A DNA stretch of 64,000 nucleotides from the NCBI RefSeq assembly GCF_024198255.1, contig NZ_JAJVKW010000001.1, forward strand, positions 620,001 to 684,000, in the 5' to 3' direction. The notes under the pieces were generated by a model that searched no databases, was not told where the DNA came from, and was given only the letters and a program-made list of their open reading frames with translations. Made by a program: the position numbers and the translations under genes. Below, one piece after another: positions 54,452-63,101 of the stretch. Position 1 is the first letter of the stretch, and each line of letters begins with the position of its first letter. The DNA comes from Myxococcus guangdongensis. GTDB lineage: Bacteria > Myxococcota > Myxococcia > Myxococcales > Myxococcaceae.

Positions 54452-55333
54452 ATGTCCATCGCATCCATCGGCAGGGATGTCATCGGAAGCATCACCCGAC
54501 GCCTCGGAGCAGGCGGAGCCGAGCAGGCGCGAGCGACAAACGAGACGACCTCCTCGAATCCCTCCGCGCCTTCACGGCGCGCGCAGGTGCCGGGGTGGGA
54601 TGGCAGGGATGCCTTCGAGGCCTCCCGGGCGTCCGGACCTTCCGAGCCCGGCAGCACGGCCCGTCCGGACCTCGCTCAGATTCAGCGCGACTTCCAGACG
54701 GCGGATGACGCGGTCGTCAGCTGGAGCCCGAAGGCGGGCGGCGTCGTCCCCATCCCCTTCGCGCCCGAGTTCGAGGTCACCGCCACCGAGGGGCGCATGC
54801 TGGACGGGCTCGCGGCTCAGCGGGGGCTCGTGGGGCTGAACACCTTCAACAACATCAAGGACCAGGCCCTCGAGACGTCTTCGCGGCTCTATCCCACCAC
54901 GGGCACGCCCCCGAGCCATGTGCCGCAAGATCGGGTGGACGAGTGGAGAGGCCAGGATGGCCACCGCGACGCCTTCCGCCACGCCTATTGGAATGCGCTG
55001 ATGACGCGCGAGTTCGGCGCGGAGTGGACGAAGCAATTCGCCACGGCCCACGAAGGCATGCCGTTCAACGCGGCGGACCGCGAGGCGATGGACCTCTACA
55101 ACAACCAGGTCGGCCGGCAGATTGCCCTGGACAACCCCAATGCCTCACCCGAGGAGCTGGCCACCCTGGTCCAACAGGCCGTGACCGACGGCAAGCTGGT
55201 GCTGTTCGACCAGCAGAACCAACTGCAGTGGAGCAACAAGGTTCCCGTCGACCAGCACGGACTGTCGAACCTCGTCCCTGGCACCGGGGGACAGCCCGTC
55301 CCCCCCGGGGACGTCTACGCCGACCCCTACTGA
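54452..55333 (+). CDS. DUF6973-like protein, possible secreted effector
   Basis: A 293-residue protein. The first 75 residues are Ser/Ala/Arg-rich and look unstructured, without a classical signal peptide. The core (about 95-215) has QALETSSRLYP, VDEWRGQDGHRDAFRHAYWNALMTREFGAEWTKQFATAHEGMP and AADREAMDLYNNQVGRQIALDNP. The His-rich 'GHRDAFRHAYWNA' with 'MDLYNNxVGRxIA' is the pattern I associate with DUF6973, known at the C-terminal end of polymorphic-toxin-like proteins. The activity is not known. A good site (AAGGGGGGACC) precedes the ATG. A BamE-like gene follows 30 bp downstream in the same direction. Confidence 0.65.
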   Translation: MSIASIGRDVIGSITRRLGAGGAEQARATNETTSSNPSAPSRRAQVPGWDGRDAFEASRASGPSEPGSTARPDLAQIQRDFQTADDAVVSWSPKAGGVVPIPFAPEFEVTATEGRMLDGLAAQRGLVGLNTFNNIKDQALETSSRLYPTTGTPPSHVPQDRVDEWRGQDGHRDAFRHAYWNALMTREFGAEWTKQFATAHEGMPFNAADREAMDLYNNQVGRQIALDNPNASPEELATLVQQAVTDGKLVLFDQQNQLQWSNKVPVDQHGLSNLVPGTGGQPVPPGDVYADPY

Positions 55334-55363
55334 TAGGTGACAGTCACGCCGAGGATGGGGAAC

Positions 55364-55720
55364 ATGCGGCGTCGGGCAGGGATTGGCGCCGTGCTGCTCC
55401 TGCTCACAGGCCTGGGGGTCCACGTGGTGTCGACAACGCAGAAGGGTGCCTTCGACTCGGAGCAGTGGAAGGCACAGCGGGGCAGTGGCGCGGACAAGAA
55501 TCCGCGCGTCGGCATGGTGGTCGCGCTCAAGCAGCACCACCTGAGGGAAGGCATGAGCCGCGAGGATGTACACACGCTGCTCGGCGAGCCGGAGCAGCGC
55601 CGAGGGACCAGCGAGGTCTACGAGCTGGGCGTGTCCCCCGTGGGCGTCTCCTACGAGTACTTCATCATCGACTTCGACGCCCAGGACCGGGTCACCCGGT
55701 TCCGGGTGACGCGGAGCTGA
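55364..55720 (+). CDS. Small BamE/SmpA-like membrane-anchored protein
   Basis: A 118-residue protein. An N-terminal hydrophobic anchor (AGIGAVLLLLTGLGVHVV, about 5-22) without a lipobox is followed by VGMVVALKQHHLREGMSREDVHTLLGEPEQRRGTSEVYELGVSPVGVSYEYFIIDFDAQDRVTRFRV. The 'GMSREDVxxLLGxPE' helix and beta strands match the SmpA/BamE fold, used by small periplasmic or outer-membrane assembly proteins. It follows the DUF6973-like gene by 30 bp; an immunity or chaperone role for that neighbour is possible but only a guess. Starts at 55355 or 55337 are alternatives. Confidence 0.65.
   Translation: MRRRAGIGAVLLLLTGLGVHVVSTTQKGAFDSEQWKAQRGSGADKNPRVGMVVALKQHHLREGMSREDVHTLLGEPEQRRGTSEVYELGVSPVGVSYEYFIIDFDAQDRVTRFRVTRS
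55691..55710 (+). repeat. Inverted repeat at the 3' end of the BamE-like gene
   Basis: GTCACCCGG-TT-CCGGGTGAC, a perfect 9-2-9 inverted repeat within the last codons, ending 10 bp before the stop. It is likely an RNA hairpin; with GGCGCCGGCGCC downstream it may end transcription. Confidence 0.6.
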
Positions 55721-55795
55721 GGGGGCGCCGGCGCCGCGCGTGAAGTGGCTCCCGCGCGGATGGGAGACCTGCGTGGGGTGTGTCACGATGAGACC

Positions 55796-56851
55796 ATGTC
55801 TCGTCCTCGCGGCCCCCTCTTCTGGATCCTCGTCACGCTCGGTGGTGTCTCCGCGTTGTGCTGCAGCGGCTCGCTGGGGCTCATGGCCCTGGGCTTCTTC
55901 GCCACCTCCGACACGGCGACGCCAGTCGGCAACAGTGGCGTCGCGCGGGGAGGGACTCCCGGTGAGCCCGGCGGCTTCGGGCTCGACGCCCCCCAGGGTT
56001 GGTCCCAGCGCGAGGGCGGCGGCTTCATCACCGAGTGGAAGGACCGGGGCGACACGCTGGGCGTGGAGCTGATCCCCCTGGGCAGCGTGCCCGGCCTCGG
56101 TGACGCGGAAGCCAGGCTCTCGCGCATGTGGAGCGAGCGCATCGGCGCGGACTGGAACGACGTCAAGCCGAACCCCCTGGTGCTGCGCCGCTTCGTCGCG
56201 AACGGTGCGCGGGCGCACTTCACCTCCGCGACGGTGTCCCACAAGGGCAATGGCCGGCGCTTCCGCCTGAGCCTCTACCTGGTCGAGGCGGGAGACCGGC
56301 TGGAGTCGCTGGTGTTCATCCAGAGCTACGTCTCCGAGGGTGGCGTCGTCGCGGCCCAGGGGATGATGGCGGAGAGCTCCTGGGGCACGTCCCACGTCCG
56401 CGTCGAGGACGCCTTGAAGGGCGTGCGCGGAAGCCCCGTGGGCCTGCCCCTGGTGACGGACTCCGAGGTGACGGGGAGCTTCGTCCACGGCTCCACCACC
56501 ACGGGGCAATGGGTCAATACCTTCACCGGAGGCACCACGATGCGGGCGGTGACGTCCCGCTCGGACTACGTCTTCAAGCCCGACCACGCCTTCCAGTTCA
56601 AGTACGTGGGGGGCTCGGGTCCCGCGGGGGCCATGGCGTTCGGCACCGAGTCGGACACGGGGACCTGGAGCGTGAAGCATGACGTGCTCACGCTCGCTGG
56701 AGCGCAGCGCACACGCCGCTACCTCCTTATTGGCGCGGCGCGCACGCCCGAGGGCAAACGCACGCTCTTCCTAATGCCCGAGCACCCGGGATGGTCCCTC
56801 CAGCCCGGGGCCATCGGCATGAGCGGCGAGCTGTACGTCGAGAAGGAGTAA
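55796..56851 (+). CDS. Membrane-anchored hypothetical protein
   Basis: A 351-residue protein. A single N-terminal membrane segment (about 8-35, LFWILVTLGGVSALCCSGSLGLMALGFFA) is followed by a Gly-rich linker. The first globular part (GFGLDAPQGWSQREGGGFITEWKDRGDTLGVELIPLGSV...SRMWSERIGADW) resembles proteins that read small-molecule binding or DUF1795/PsbP-like folds; the second (TGSFVHGSTTTGQWVNTFTGGTTMRAVTSRSDYVFKPDHAFQFKYVGGSG) is a beta-rich lipocalin-like strand set. No enzyme motif is seen. The ATG at 55796 is preferred; it lies 75 bp after the BamE-like gene. Confidence 0.62.
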   Translation: MSRPRGPLFWILVTLGGVSALCCSGSLGLMALGFFATSDTATPVGNSGVARGGTPGEPGGFGLDAPQGWSQREGGGFITEWKDRGDTLGVELIPLGSVPGLGDAEARLSRMWSERIGADWNDVKPNPLVLRRFVANGARAHFTSATVSHKGNGRRFRLSLYLVEAGDRLESLVFIQSYVSEGGVVAAQGMMAESSWGTSHVRVEDALKGVRGSPVGLPLVTDSEVTGSFVHGSTTTGQWVNTFTGGTTMRAVTSRSDYVFKPDHAFQFKYVGGSGPAGAMAFGTESDTGTWSVKHDVLTLAGAQRTRRYLLIGAARTPEGKRTLFLMPEHPGWSLQPGAIGMSGELYVEKE

Positions 56852-56895
56852 CGCCTCCCTCGGCGCACACGCCCTGGCATCCATTTCCACCCACC

Positions 56896-56925
56896 TTGCA
56901 CCAAGAACAGCAAAACATGTAAATC
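56896..56925 (+). promoter_or_regulatory. Possible sigma-70 promoter of the 1193-aa protein gene
   Basis: TTGCAC (56896-56901), 18 bases, TAAATC (56920-56925), 24 bp before the ATG, in a locally AT-rich stretch. Agreement with the consensus is partial. Confidence 0.35.
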
Positions 56926-56949
56926 GGCACATTCCGGGAGATTCCCCAC

Positions 56950-59900
56950 ATGTGTCGAACCCACGCGCGGCTCATCGCTGTCACACTCGCCCTGCTCGCC
57001 ATGGAAGCCCTCGCGAGCAATGACGTGCGAGGCAATCTCGAGGGGGTGTATTGGAGGAACTCGACCTACCTCGTGGAGGGGTGGGCGTGTGCCTACGGCA
57101 TCTCCGAGTCGGTCGACGTGGATGTCTATGCCGGCGCGCCGTGGCCGATGGGGACGATGCTGGGCGGCACGCGCGCGGATGTCCTGTCGGAGCCGGGGGT
57201 CTCCACGGCATGTGGCAGCAGCCTCAACCGACACCGCTTCCGCTTCCAGCTCCCGCAGCACCTGCTCAAGCAACACGCGGGCAAGCCGCTCTACGCCTAC
57301 GCCCACCTGGTCGCCCATGGCGTGAACAACCTCGTCCCGGGGTCGGGGCAGATCTCCATCCCCGCGTCCCCCTACAACGGCCTGGTCAGGGGGTCCGTCG
57401 AAGGGGTGTATTGGCGGACGGATGGCTACTACCTGGAGGGGTGGACGTGCGCCTATGGCGTCAACCAATCCGTGGAGCTCAACGTCTACGCGGGCGGGCC
57501 CTGGCCTTCAGGGACGCTCTTCCACGGGGGGCTGGCGGACGTCGCCTCCGAGCCCGCCTTGAGCGCTGCCTGCAACACGTCCCTGGGACGACACCGCTTC
57601 CGGATTCGTCTGTCCGACCCGGTCCTCGCCCAGTTCCAGGGCCAGCCCTTGTATGTGTATGCCATGGTGTCCGGCACGGACATCACCGACCTGGTCGCCG
57701 GCAACCCGACGGTGCCCGCCGTCGCGACGGTGCTCGCGCCCTCCCCCACGCCCGTGGCGGGCACCTACAACACCCCCGTGAACGTGACGCTGTCCTCCTC
57801 GACCAGCGGCGCGAGCGTCTACTACACCCTCGACGGCACCACGCCGACGTGCGGCGCGGGGAGCCTCTACACCACGCCCATCCCGCTCTCCTCCGCCACG
57901 ACCGTCCGGGCCATCGCATGCAAGAGCGGCTCGACCGCGAGCACCGTCACCACGGCCGCGTATGCCTTCGCCGCGGCGCCCCCGCTGTTCTCGCCCATCG
58001 GTGGCACCTACAGCAGCGCGCAGAGCATCACGCTGTCGACCACGACGCCCGGCGCGACGCTCCACTACACCCTCGACGGCAGCACGCCCGTCTGCGGCGC
58101 GCCCTCGCTCACCTACTCGGTGCCCTTCACGGTGAGCATGACGCGCACGGTCCACGCCGTCGCCTGTCGCGCGGGCTTCACCAGCAGCACTCCGGCCAGC
58201 GCCACCTATACCCTCTCGATATCGAACTGGACGGGGCCCGCCGCCTCCATCGTCACCGTCAACGGCGGCAAGCGAATCTCCGTCAACGGGCAGGTGCTCA
58301 GCCCGCTGCACCACGCCTTCAACCTCCAGGCGTGCAAGACCGACTGCGTGGCGGAGGATGCCGTCATCGACCTCCAACTGGCGGAGCTGGCCAGGACGCA
58401 GACGTTCGGCACGCGCTTCGTCGTGGAGGTGGCCTCCATCGGCTACCGGGGCGCGGGCGCCATCAACCGACTGGCCACCCGCCTCAGGAAGGTCCGTCTT
58501 GCCTACCCCGGGTTCGACCCGTACCTCATCGTCCGGTTCGACCTCTTCGACATCGAGGAGTCCACCGGGAGCTGCGCCCCGGGAGAGGACTACCAGTCCT
58601 CGACCTACATGGCGCTCTACAACAATCAGGGGACGCGCTACTCCGCCAATGCGCTCTGCGGACAGGCGAACGGCGTGCTCAAGCCCTACAAGCGCATCAA
58701 CGCGGCGTGGCTCACGACGCGCGAGGTGGAGATCTCCACGGTCGCGGACCTGCTGGAGGCGGAACCGGAGACGCGGGGACGGGTGATTGGCCTGAGCTTC
58801 ACGTATCTCGCCGGGGGCGAGTTCTTCTACGCGCCCCGCCATGTCAGTGGCCACGACACCGGCGCGGTCTTCCCGTGGGATCCGCTCCACACCTCGGCGT
58901 TCTTCTTCCAGGATGACTCCGGCACGCCCGCCGCCACGCTCACGAATCGGATGACGGAGAACTTCGGCATCTTCCTGGCGGGGAGCACCAAGGCCGCCGC
59001 CGTGCAGCTCTCCCGCGCCGAAGTCGACAACCTGGTCGCCGCCATCTCCCGGATGGCCGCCCACGTGAAGAACATCACCGGCGGCAAGGCGCTGAACAAG
59101 GTCTTCTACGGGTACTCCTACGGCCCCAACGCGCGCCGCGCGTTCTCCATGCACCATGGGCTCGCCACGCTGCTGTTGGACCCGAACATCGACATCGTCG
59201 CCGCGCCCTTCTCCTACCAGCAATCGCGCAGGCTCGGGTTCGGGCTCTCCCCGCAGACGTCCATCGAGGCCGTCACCCGGAGCGGCAAGCACTTCGAGTT
59301 CGAGGGGGACATCCGCACGCACTTCGCGGTGCTCGACGACCCGTGGCGCCACGCCACCACGATTGAGGAGACGAACCGGCTGCTGGTGCGCGATGGGCTC
59401 ACGGCGGCCATCCACGGCACGGGGCTCTACTACTTCGACCTGAACGCCCTGGGATGGCTCGGGCGCCCCGACAGCCCGACGGAGACGGCGTCGCTCTGGA
59501 ACACCCTCAAGAACACCAGCACGCTGGCGTCCACCGTGGCGAGCACCGGCAGCGTGTACGCGCCACAGATCGCCGTCTTCGTGGACGAGCAGTCCGTGTC
59601 GCACTACCCCCTGGACGGCCTGGGAGGCGCCCCGGCCTACCAGTTCGCGACCGCGACCATGATGGGGCAGATCGAAGCGCTCTCCCGCGTGGGAGCGCCG
59701 GCTCAGCATTACCTCCTGTCCGACCTGGCGACGCTGGACACGTCCCACCTGCGGCTGGCCATCTTCCCCGACGCCTACAAGCTGTCCGTCGCCGACAAGC
59801 AGCGCATCCAGCAGAAGCTCGCGGGCAACGGGCGGACGCTCCTCTACCTCTATGCCCCTGGCGTCATCGATGGCAACGGCGACGCCGCGGACGCCAATGT

Positions 59901-60531
59901 CTCGAGCACCCTGGGCATGCCGGTGTCGCGGCGCACGAACACGCCGGCGTTCGCCGCCACGTCCTACATGGATGGGAGCGGGTATCCCCACGATGGACTG
60001 GGTGGCCCCCTCTCGTTGGGCAACTTCCCGCTCCAGTACCGCGTCGACGTGGGGGGCACCGGCGCGGCCCTCTGCCCGAATACCTCGGCGGTCAACTGCA
60101 TCGACTCGCGCATGCTGTCGCGCTACGCGAACAGCACCGACGTGGCGTTCGCCGTCAAGCGCGTCTCGGATGCCTCCGGAACCTACAAGGTCGCGTTCGC
60201 CGCGGTCCCAGGCGTCCCCACGTCCATGCTGCGCGACGTGGCGCGCGACGCGGGGGTCCACGTCTTCTCCTGCACCCCGGGTGGAGCCTGCATGGACGCC
60301 GTGGTCGAGGCGTCCGACAACACCTTGCTGCTGCACGCGGTGGGGCCGATGACCACGCTGAACATGCCATTGACCCGGAGCGGCTGCGGCTTCAGCGTCT
60401 CCGAGTGGGTGGGCATCACGACGACGACCAGTCCCACCCTCGTCCCCATCCCCTGCACGGGGAACCAATGCCAGGTCAACGTGAGCGAGAGCCTGGGTGT
60501 CCGCGTCTACCGGCTGACTCCCTCCTGTTGA
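56950..60531 (+). CDS. Large secreted protein with a possible glycoside hydrolase core
   Basis: A 1193-residue exported protein. After the signal peptide there are two copies of an approximately 110-residue domain (about 27-135 and 141-257) starting LEGVYWRNSTYLVEGWACAYG and VEGVYWRTDGYYLEGWTCAYG. Two chitobiase/Fn3-like repeats follow (about 265-335, 340-415: YNTPVNVTLSSSTSGASVYYTLDGTTPTCG). From about 420 the chain looks like a (beta/alpha)8 barrel with GGEFFY (Glu624) and KHFEFEGDIRTH (Glu785), positions that fit the acid/base and nucleophile of GH42-like enzymes. Next comes a Rossmann-like trimerisation domain (RIQQKLAGNGRTLLYLYAPGV), then a beta tail. Substrate is unknown. Confidence 0.6.
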   Translation: MCRTHARLIAVTLALLAMEALASNDVRGNLEGVYWRNSTYLVEGWACAYGISESVDVDVYAGAPWPMGTMLGGTRADVLSEPGVSTACGSSLNRHRFRFQLPQHLLKQHAGKPLYAYAHLVAHGVNNLVPGSGQISIPASPYNGLVRGSVEGVYWRTDGYYLEGWTCAYGVNQSVELNVYAGGPWPSGTLFHGGLADVASEPALSAACNTSLGRHRFRIRLSDPVLAQFQGQPLYVYAMVSGTDITDLVAGNPTVPAVATVLAPSPTPVAGTYNTPVNVTLSSSTSGASVYYTLDGTTPTCGAGSLYTTPIPLSSATTVRAIACKSGSTASTVTTAAYAFAAAPPLFSPIGGTYSSAQSITLSTTTPGATLHYTLDGSTPVCGAPSLTYSVPFTVSMTRTVHAVACRAGFTSSTPASATYTLSISNWTGPAASIVTVNGGKRISVNGQVLSPLHHAFNLQACKTDCVAEDAVIDLQLAELARTQTFGTRFVVEVASIGYRGAGAINRLATRLRKVRLAYPGFDPYLIVRFDLFDIEESTGSCAPGEDYQSSTYMALYNNQGTRYSANALCGQANGVLKPYKRINAAWLTTREVEISTVADLLEAEPETRGRVIGLSFTYLAGGEFFYAPRHVSGHDTGAVFPWDPLHTSAFFFQDDSGTPAATLTNRMTENFGIFLAGSTKAAAVQLSRAEVDNLVAAISRMAAHVKNITGGKALNKVFYGYSYGPNARRAFSMHHGLATLLLDPNIDIVAAPFSYQQSRRLGFGLSPQTSIEAVTRSGKHFEFEGDIRTHFAVLDDPWRHATTIEETNRLLVRDGLTAAIHGTGLYYFDLNALGWLGRPDSPTETASLWNTLKNTSTLASTVASTGSVYAPQIAVFVDEQSVSHYPLDGLGGAPAYQFATATMMGQIEALSRVGAPAQHYLLSDLATLDTSHLRLAIFPDAYKLSVADKQRIQQKLAGNGRTLLYLYAPGVIDGNGDAADANVSSTLGMPVSRRTNTPAFAATSYMDGSGYPHDGLGGPLSLGNFPLQYRVDVGGTGAALCPNTSAVNCIDSRMLSRYANSTDVAFAVKRVSDASGTYKVAFAAVPGVPTSMLRDVARDAGVHVFSCTPGGACMDAVVEASDNTLLLHAVGPMTTLNMPLTRSGCGFSVSEWVGITTTTSPTLVPIPCTGNQCQVNVSESLGVRVYRLTPSC

Positions 60532-60552
60532 AGACAGGGAGAGGACGGAGCA

Positions 60553-60576
60553 GCTCCCGCGGGGCCGCGCGGGAGC
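60553..60576. terminator. Hairpin between two convergent genes
   Basis: Perfect 9-bp stem GCTCCCGCG / CGCGGGAGC with a 6-base loop, between stops at 60531 and 60586. It can serve both strands. Confidence 0.65.
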
Positions 60577-60585
60577 CCTCCGGCG

Positions 60586-61806
60586 TCACGGGAGGAAGAG
60601 GACGAACGTCTCCCACGCGCCGATGGCGGAGCGGTTGGCGTTGACCGCGCCCGAGGCATTGCCACCACCGCCGTTCTCCGCCACCACGTACTGTCCATTG
60701 GAGGCCTGGAGGGCCACGCGGTCGCCGGCCTGGAAGCGGCTCCTGCCCTCCAGGTTGATGAGGCGGAAGGTCTCCCAGCCCTGGGCGGTCGCGCGATCCG
60801 CGTTGACCACGCCGCCACCACCGTTCTCCGCCACCACGAATTGACCGTTGGCCGCGCGCAGGTTGACGAGGTCGTTGCTGAGCAGCTCGCCGCCGTTCAG
60901 GTCGACGTAACCGAAGCGCTCCCAGTCACCGATGGCCGTCCGGTCGGCGCCCACGAACGTGCCGCCGCCATTCTCCGCGACCAGGAAGTTCCCCGTGGCC
61001 GTGCGGAAGGACAGCCGCGAGCCCGCGGCCTGCGGATACAGCGCGAGCAACGCGGTGACGTCGCTGCCCGTGAACTCACCGGTCTCCGCGGAGCGGAAGC
61101 ACGAGTTCATGATGGAGCCCCCGACGGTCGCCGTGGTCGGCGTGCCCGGGATGTGGATGGCCCCCACTCCAGCGTCTCCCTCGCCGCCACCGGTGCCGCA
61201 GCTGATGGTCCGGTTGTAGAAGTCCGAGTGGCGGAAGCCGATGGTGTGACCCAGCTCGTGCGTGATGACGTGCTCGATGACGTCGACGCCGTACTGGCTG
61301 AGCCGTCCGCCGATGGTGATGGACGCGAACGGCAGACCATTGGCCGGGAACCCCGCCACGCCGCCATTCAGGTTCGGGTCGATGTTGGCCTGGATGGTGA
61401 AGCTGCAACCGGTGCTCGGCGCGCGCGCCATCGTGAAGCGCAGGGAGCGCTCCGTGTAGTTCTGGATGGCCAGGTCCAGCGCCGTGCTGAACACCCCGGT
61501 GAAGGCGGAGCCATTGACACAGATTTTCGTCACGGCCGCGCCGACGAGGTTCGTCGTGCGGTACTGCTCCTCGGAGGCGGAGACCTGCGACATCTCACGG
61601 GAGGCCTCCAGGGTGACCTCCGCGTCCCTGCCGACATAGACGCGCTCTCCCACGACTTGGATGTCATTGGAGGGAAAGCCCACCTCCATCAGGTTGTCGA
61701 CAATCTCCTGCGTGGGTGCGGGCTGCTCTCCACAACCCCACGACAGGAGGCTGCTCACGGCGATGGCGAAAAGGAGGGACTTCGGGGACTGGGGGGTTGG
61801 ATACAC
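60586..61806 (-). CDS. M57-like metalloprotease lipoprotein with three C-terminal repeats
   Basis: A 406-residue exported zinc protease from a GTG at 61806. The signal ends in the lipobox LLSWGC (Cys about 23). The catalytic segment VITHELGHTIGFRHSDFYNR is the extended zinc motif HExxHxxGxxH. It resembles the 'dual-action HEIGH' M57 family of myxobacteria and relatives. SIMNSCFR provides the Met-turn. After an ALYPQ boundary come three repeats of about 48 residues, each reading N-G-xFxVAENGGGxxVxADRxAIGxWExF; these are fascin/beta-trefoil-like binding units that could hold the enzyme on a sugar or protein target. The start is uncertain. Confidence 0.87.
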   Translation of the reverse strand: MYPTPQSPKSLLFAIAVSSLLSWGCGEQPAPTQEIVDNLMEVGFPSNDIQVVGERVYVGRDAEVTLEASREMSQVSASEEQYRTTNLVGAAVTKICVNGSAFTGVFSTALDLAIQNYTERSLRFTMARAPSTGCSFTIQANIDPNLNGGVAGFPANGLPFASITIGGRLSQYGVDVIEHVITHELGHTIGFRHSDFYNRTISCGTGGGEGDAGVGAIHIPGTPTTATVGGSIMNSCFRSAETGEFTGSDVTALLALYPQAAGSRLSFRTATGNFLVAENGGGTFVGADRTAIGDWERFGYVDLNGGELLSNDLVNLRAANGQFVVAENGGGGVVNADRATAQGWETFRLINLEGRSRFQAGDRVALQASNGQYVVAENGGGGNASGAVNANRSAIGAWETFVLFLP

Positions 61807-62048
61807 GGGGCATCTCTTCGCGAAGGCTGGGCGACGGCAGGCCTGCGCTGCTCGAGCCTTCTCGCGAGCAGGCCTCCAATGCCTATCGACCCCTGTGCGC
61901 CGACGGCGATGAAAGCGCGGGGGGCCGGTGTCCGCGTGTCGACTGGCGCTCACGGCGTCGCGGCACCGCACAGCCAGGTTCCTCGACTCCACAATGTATC
62001 GGTATCAAGGTCCGAGAGCGCGCGCCGCGGATGCGGGCGCCCCCGGGG

Positions 62049-62945
62049 TCAGCTCGCGCGCGCGTAGCGCCCCGGAGACTGGCCCACATGGCGGCTGAAG
62101 GCCGTGGTGAAGGTGCTCGCCGAGCTGTAACCCACGCGCTCGGCCACCTCGTGGATGCTGAGCTCCCGGCCGCGCAGCAGCCCCCGCGCGACGGCCATCC
62201 GCCAACCGAGCAGGTACTCCATGGGGGCCAGCCCCACGGTGTGTGAGAAGCGGTCGAAGAACGCCGAACGGGAGAGCGCCGCGCTCTTCGCCAGCTGCGC
62301 CACCGTCCACGGGCGAGACAGGTGACGGTGCATCTGCCGGATCGCCGGCGCGAGCCGCGCATCCGCCAGCCCACGGAGCAGCCCCGGCGGCGCGTCGTCC
62401 CCCGACGTCGAGCGCAGCGCCTCGATGAGCAACAGCTCCACCAGCCGCGTCAGCACCAGCTCCCGCCCCGAGCGCTGCTCGCCTGTCTCATCGCCGACGA
62501 GCCGCACCAGCAGGGAGAGCCGCTCGACGCCGCGCACGTGCACCACGGCCGGGAGCAAGGACACCATCAGGGCCGCGTCCGGCGAATCGAAGACGAAGTA
62601 ACCGCCGAGCAGACGCACCTCCGGGCGGCCTCCCCGTCTGCCGTGGCGAACCTCGCCTCGTGGAGACGCGGCGACCTTGGGGTCCACGCGCTCGGGCATC
62701 ACCGGCTCGAACCCGGAGATGGTGAAGCCCGGCGTCGCCGGCAGCAGGACGAAGTCGCCCTCCTCGAGCGTGATGGGCACCTGCCCGTCCACCGCGAGCC
62801 GACAGCGCCCCTCCAGCACGGCACAGAAGCTCGGCTGGCCGAAGTCCGAGTAGCGAACACCCCAGGCGCCAGCGCCGCTGATGCCTTTCGAGAAGACCGC
62901 CCTGGGCTGGAGCAGCGCGATGACTTCCGACAGCGGGTCGCTCAT
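62049..62945 (-). CDS. AraC-family regulator with cupin domain
   Basis: A 298-residue regulator. The cupin-6-type domain reads FCAVLEGRCRLAVDGQVPITLEEGDFVLLPATPGFTISGF; the C-terminal helix-turn-helix pair is WTVAQLAKSAALSRSAFFDRFSHTVGLAPMEYLLGWRMAVARGLLRGRELSIHEVAERVGYSSASTFTTAFSRHVGQSPGRYAR. It is divergent from a short-chain dehydrogenase gene (156 bp between starts), the commonest arrangement for this subfamily, so it probably controls that gene. It is a different subgroup from the regulator at 53401. Confidence 0.92.
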   Translation of the reverse strand: MSDPLSEVIALLQPRAVFSKGISGAGAWGVRYSDFGQPSFCAVLEGRCRLAVDGQVPITLEEGDFVLLPATPGFTISGFEPVMPERVDPKVAASPRGEVRHGRRGGRPEVRLLGGYFVFDSPDAALMVSLLPAVVHVRGVERLSLLVRLVGDETGEQRSGRELVLTRLVELLLIEALRSTSGDDAPPGLLRGLADARLAPAIRQMHRHLSRPWTVAQLAKSAALSRSAFFDRFSHTVGLAPMEYLLGWRMAVARGLLRGRELSIHEVAERVGYSSASTFTTAFSRHVGQSPGRYARAS

Positions 62946-62971
62946 GCGCTGGACTCTAGCAAAAGAAATCC

Positions 62972-62994
62972 GGACGTCCTGTGGTGGAGCGTCC
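62972..62994. promoter_or_regulatory. Candidate operator between AraC regulator and SDR genes
   Basis: GGACGTCC (62972-62979) overlaps a direct repeat of CGTCC-N-G (62975 and 62990, 15 bp apart), 30-50 bp before the regulator start and about 110 bp before the SDR start. AraC-type proteins bind direct repeats, but the spacing is shorter than the usual 21 bp. Confidence 0.3.
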
Positions 62995-63101
62995 AGATGG
63001 CTGCGCGTACCTTGGGTTCATCGACGCCGCGAACCGCGGCAGGGAGTCGACATGACCGCAACGTACGAAGTCACGGGTGGCTGGACGCTGGAGGCTCGCT
63101 C

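Noticed and set aside
55781-55805. TGTCACG-N14-CGTC resembling an ECF41 promoter
   Set aside because: The spacer is shorter than in the two good sites and the -10 box falls after the start codon at 55796. Probably chance.
57508-60468. Open frame of 986 codons on the minus strand
   Set aside because: Opposite the 1193-residue secreted protein; Arg/Gly/Val-rich shadow with no recognisable motif.
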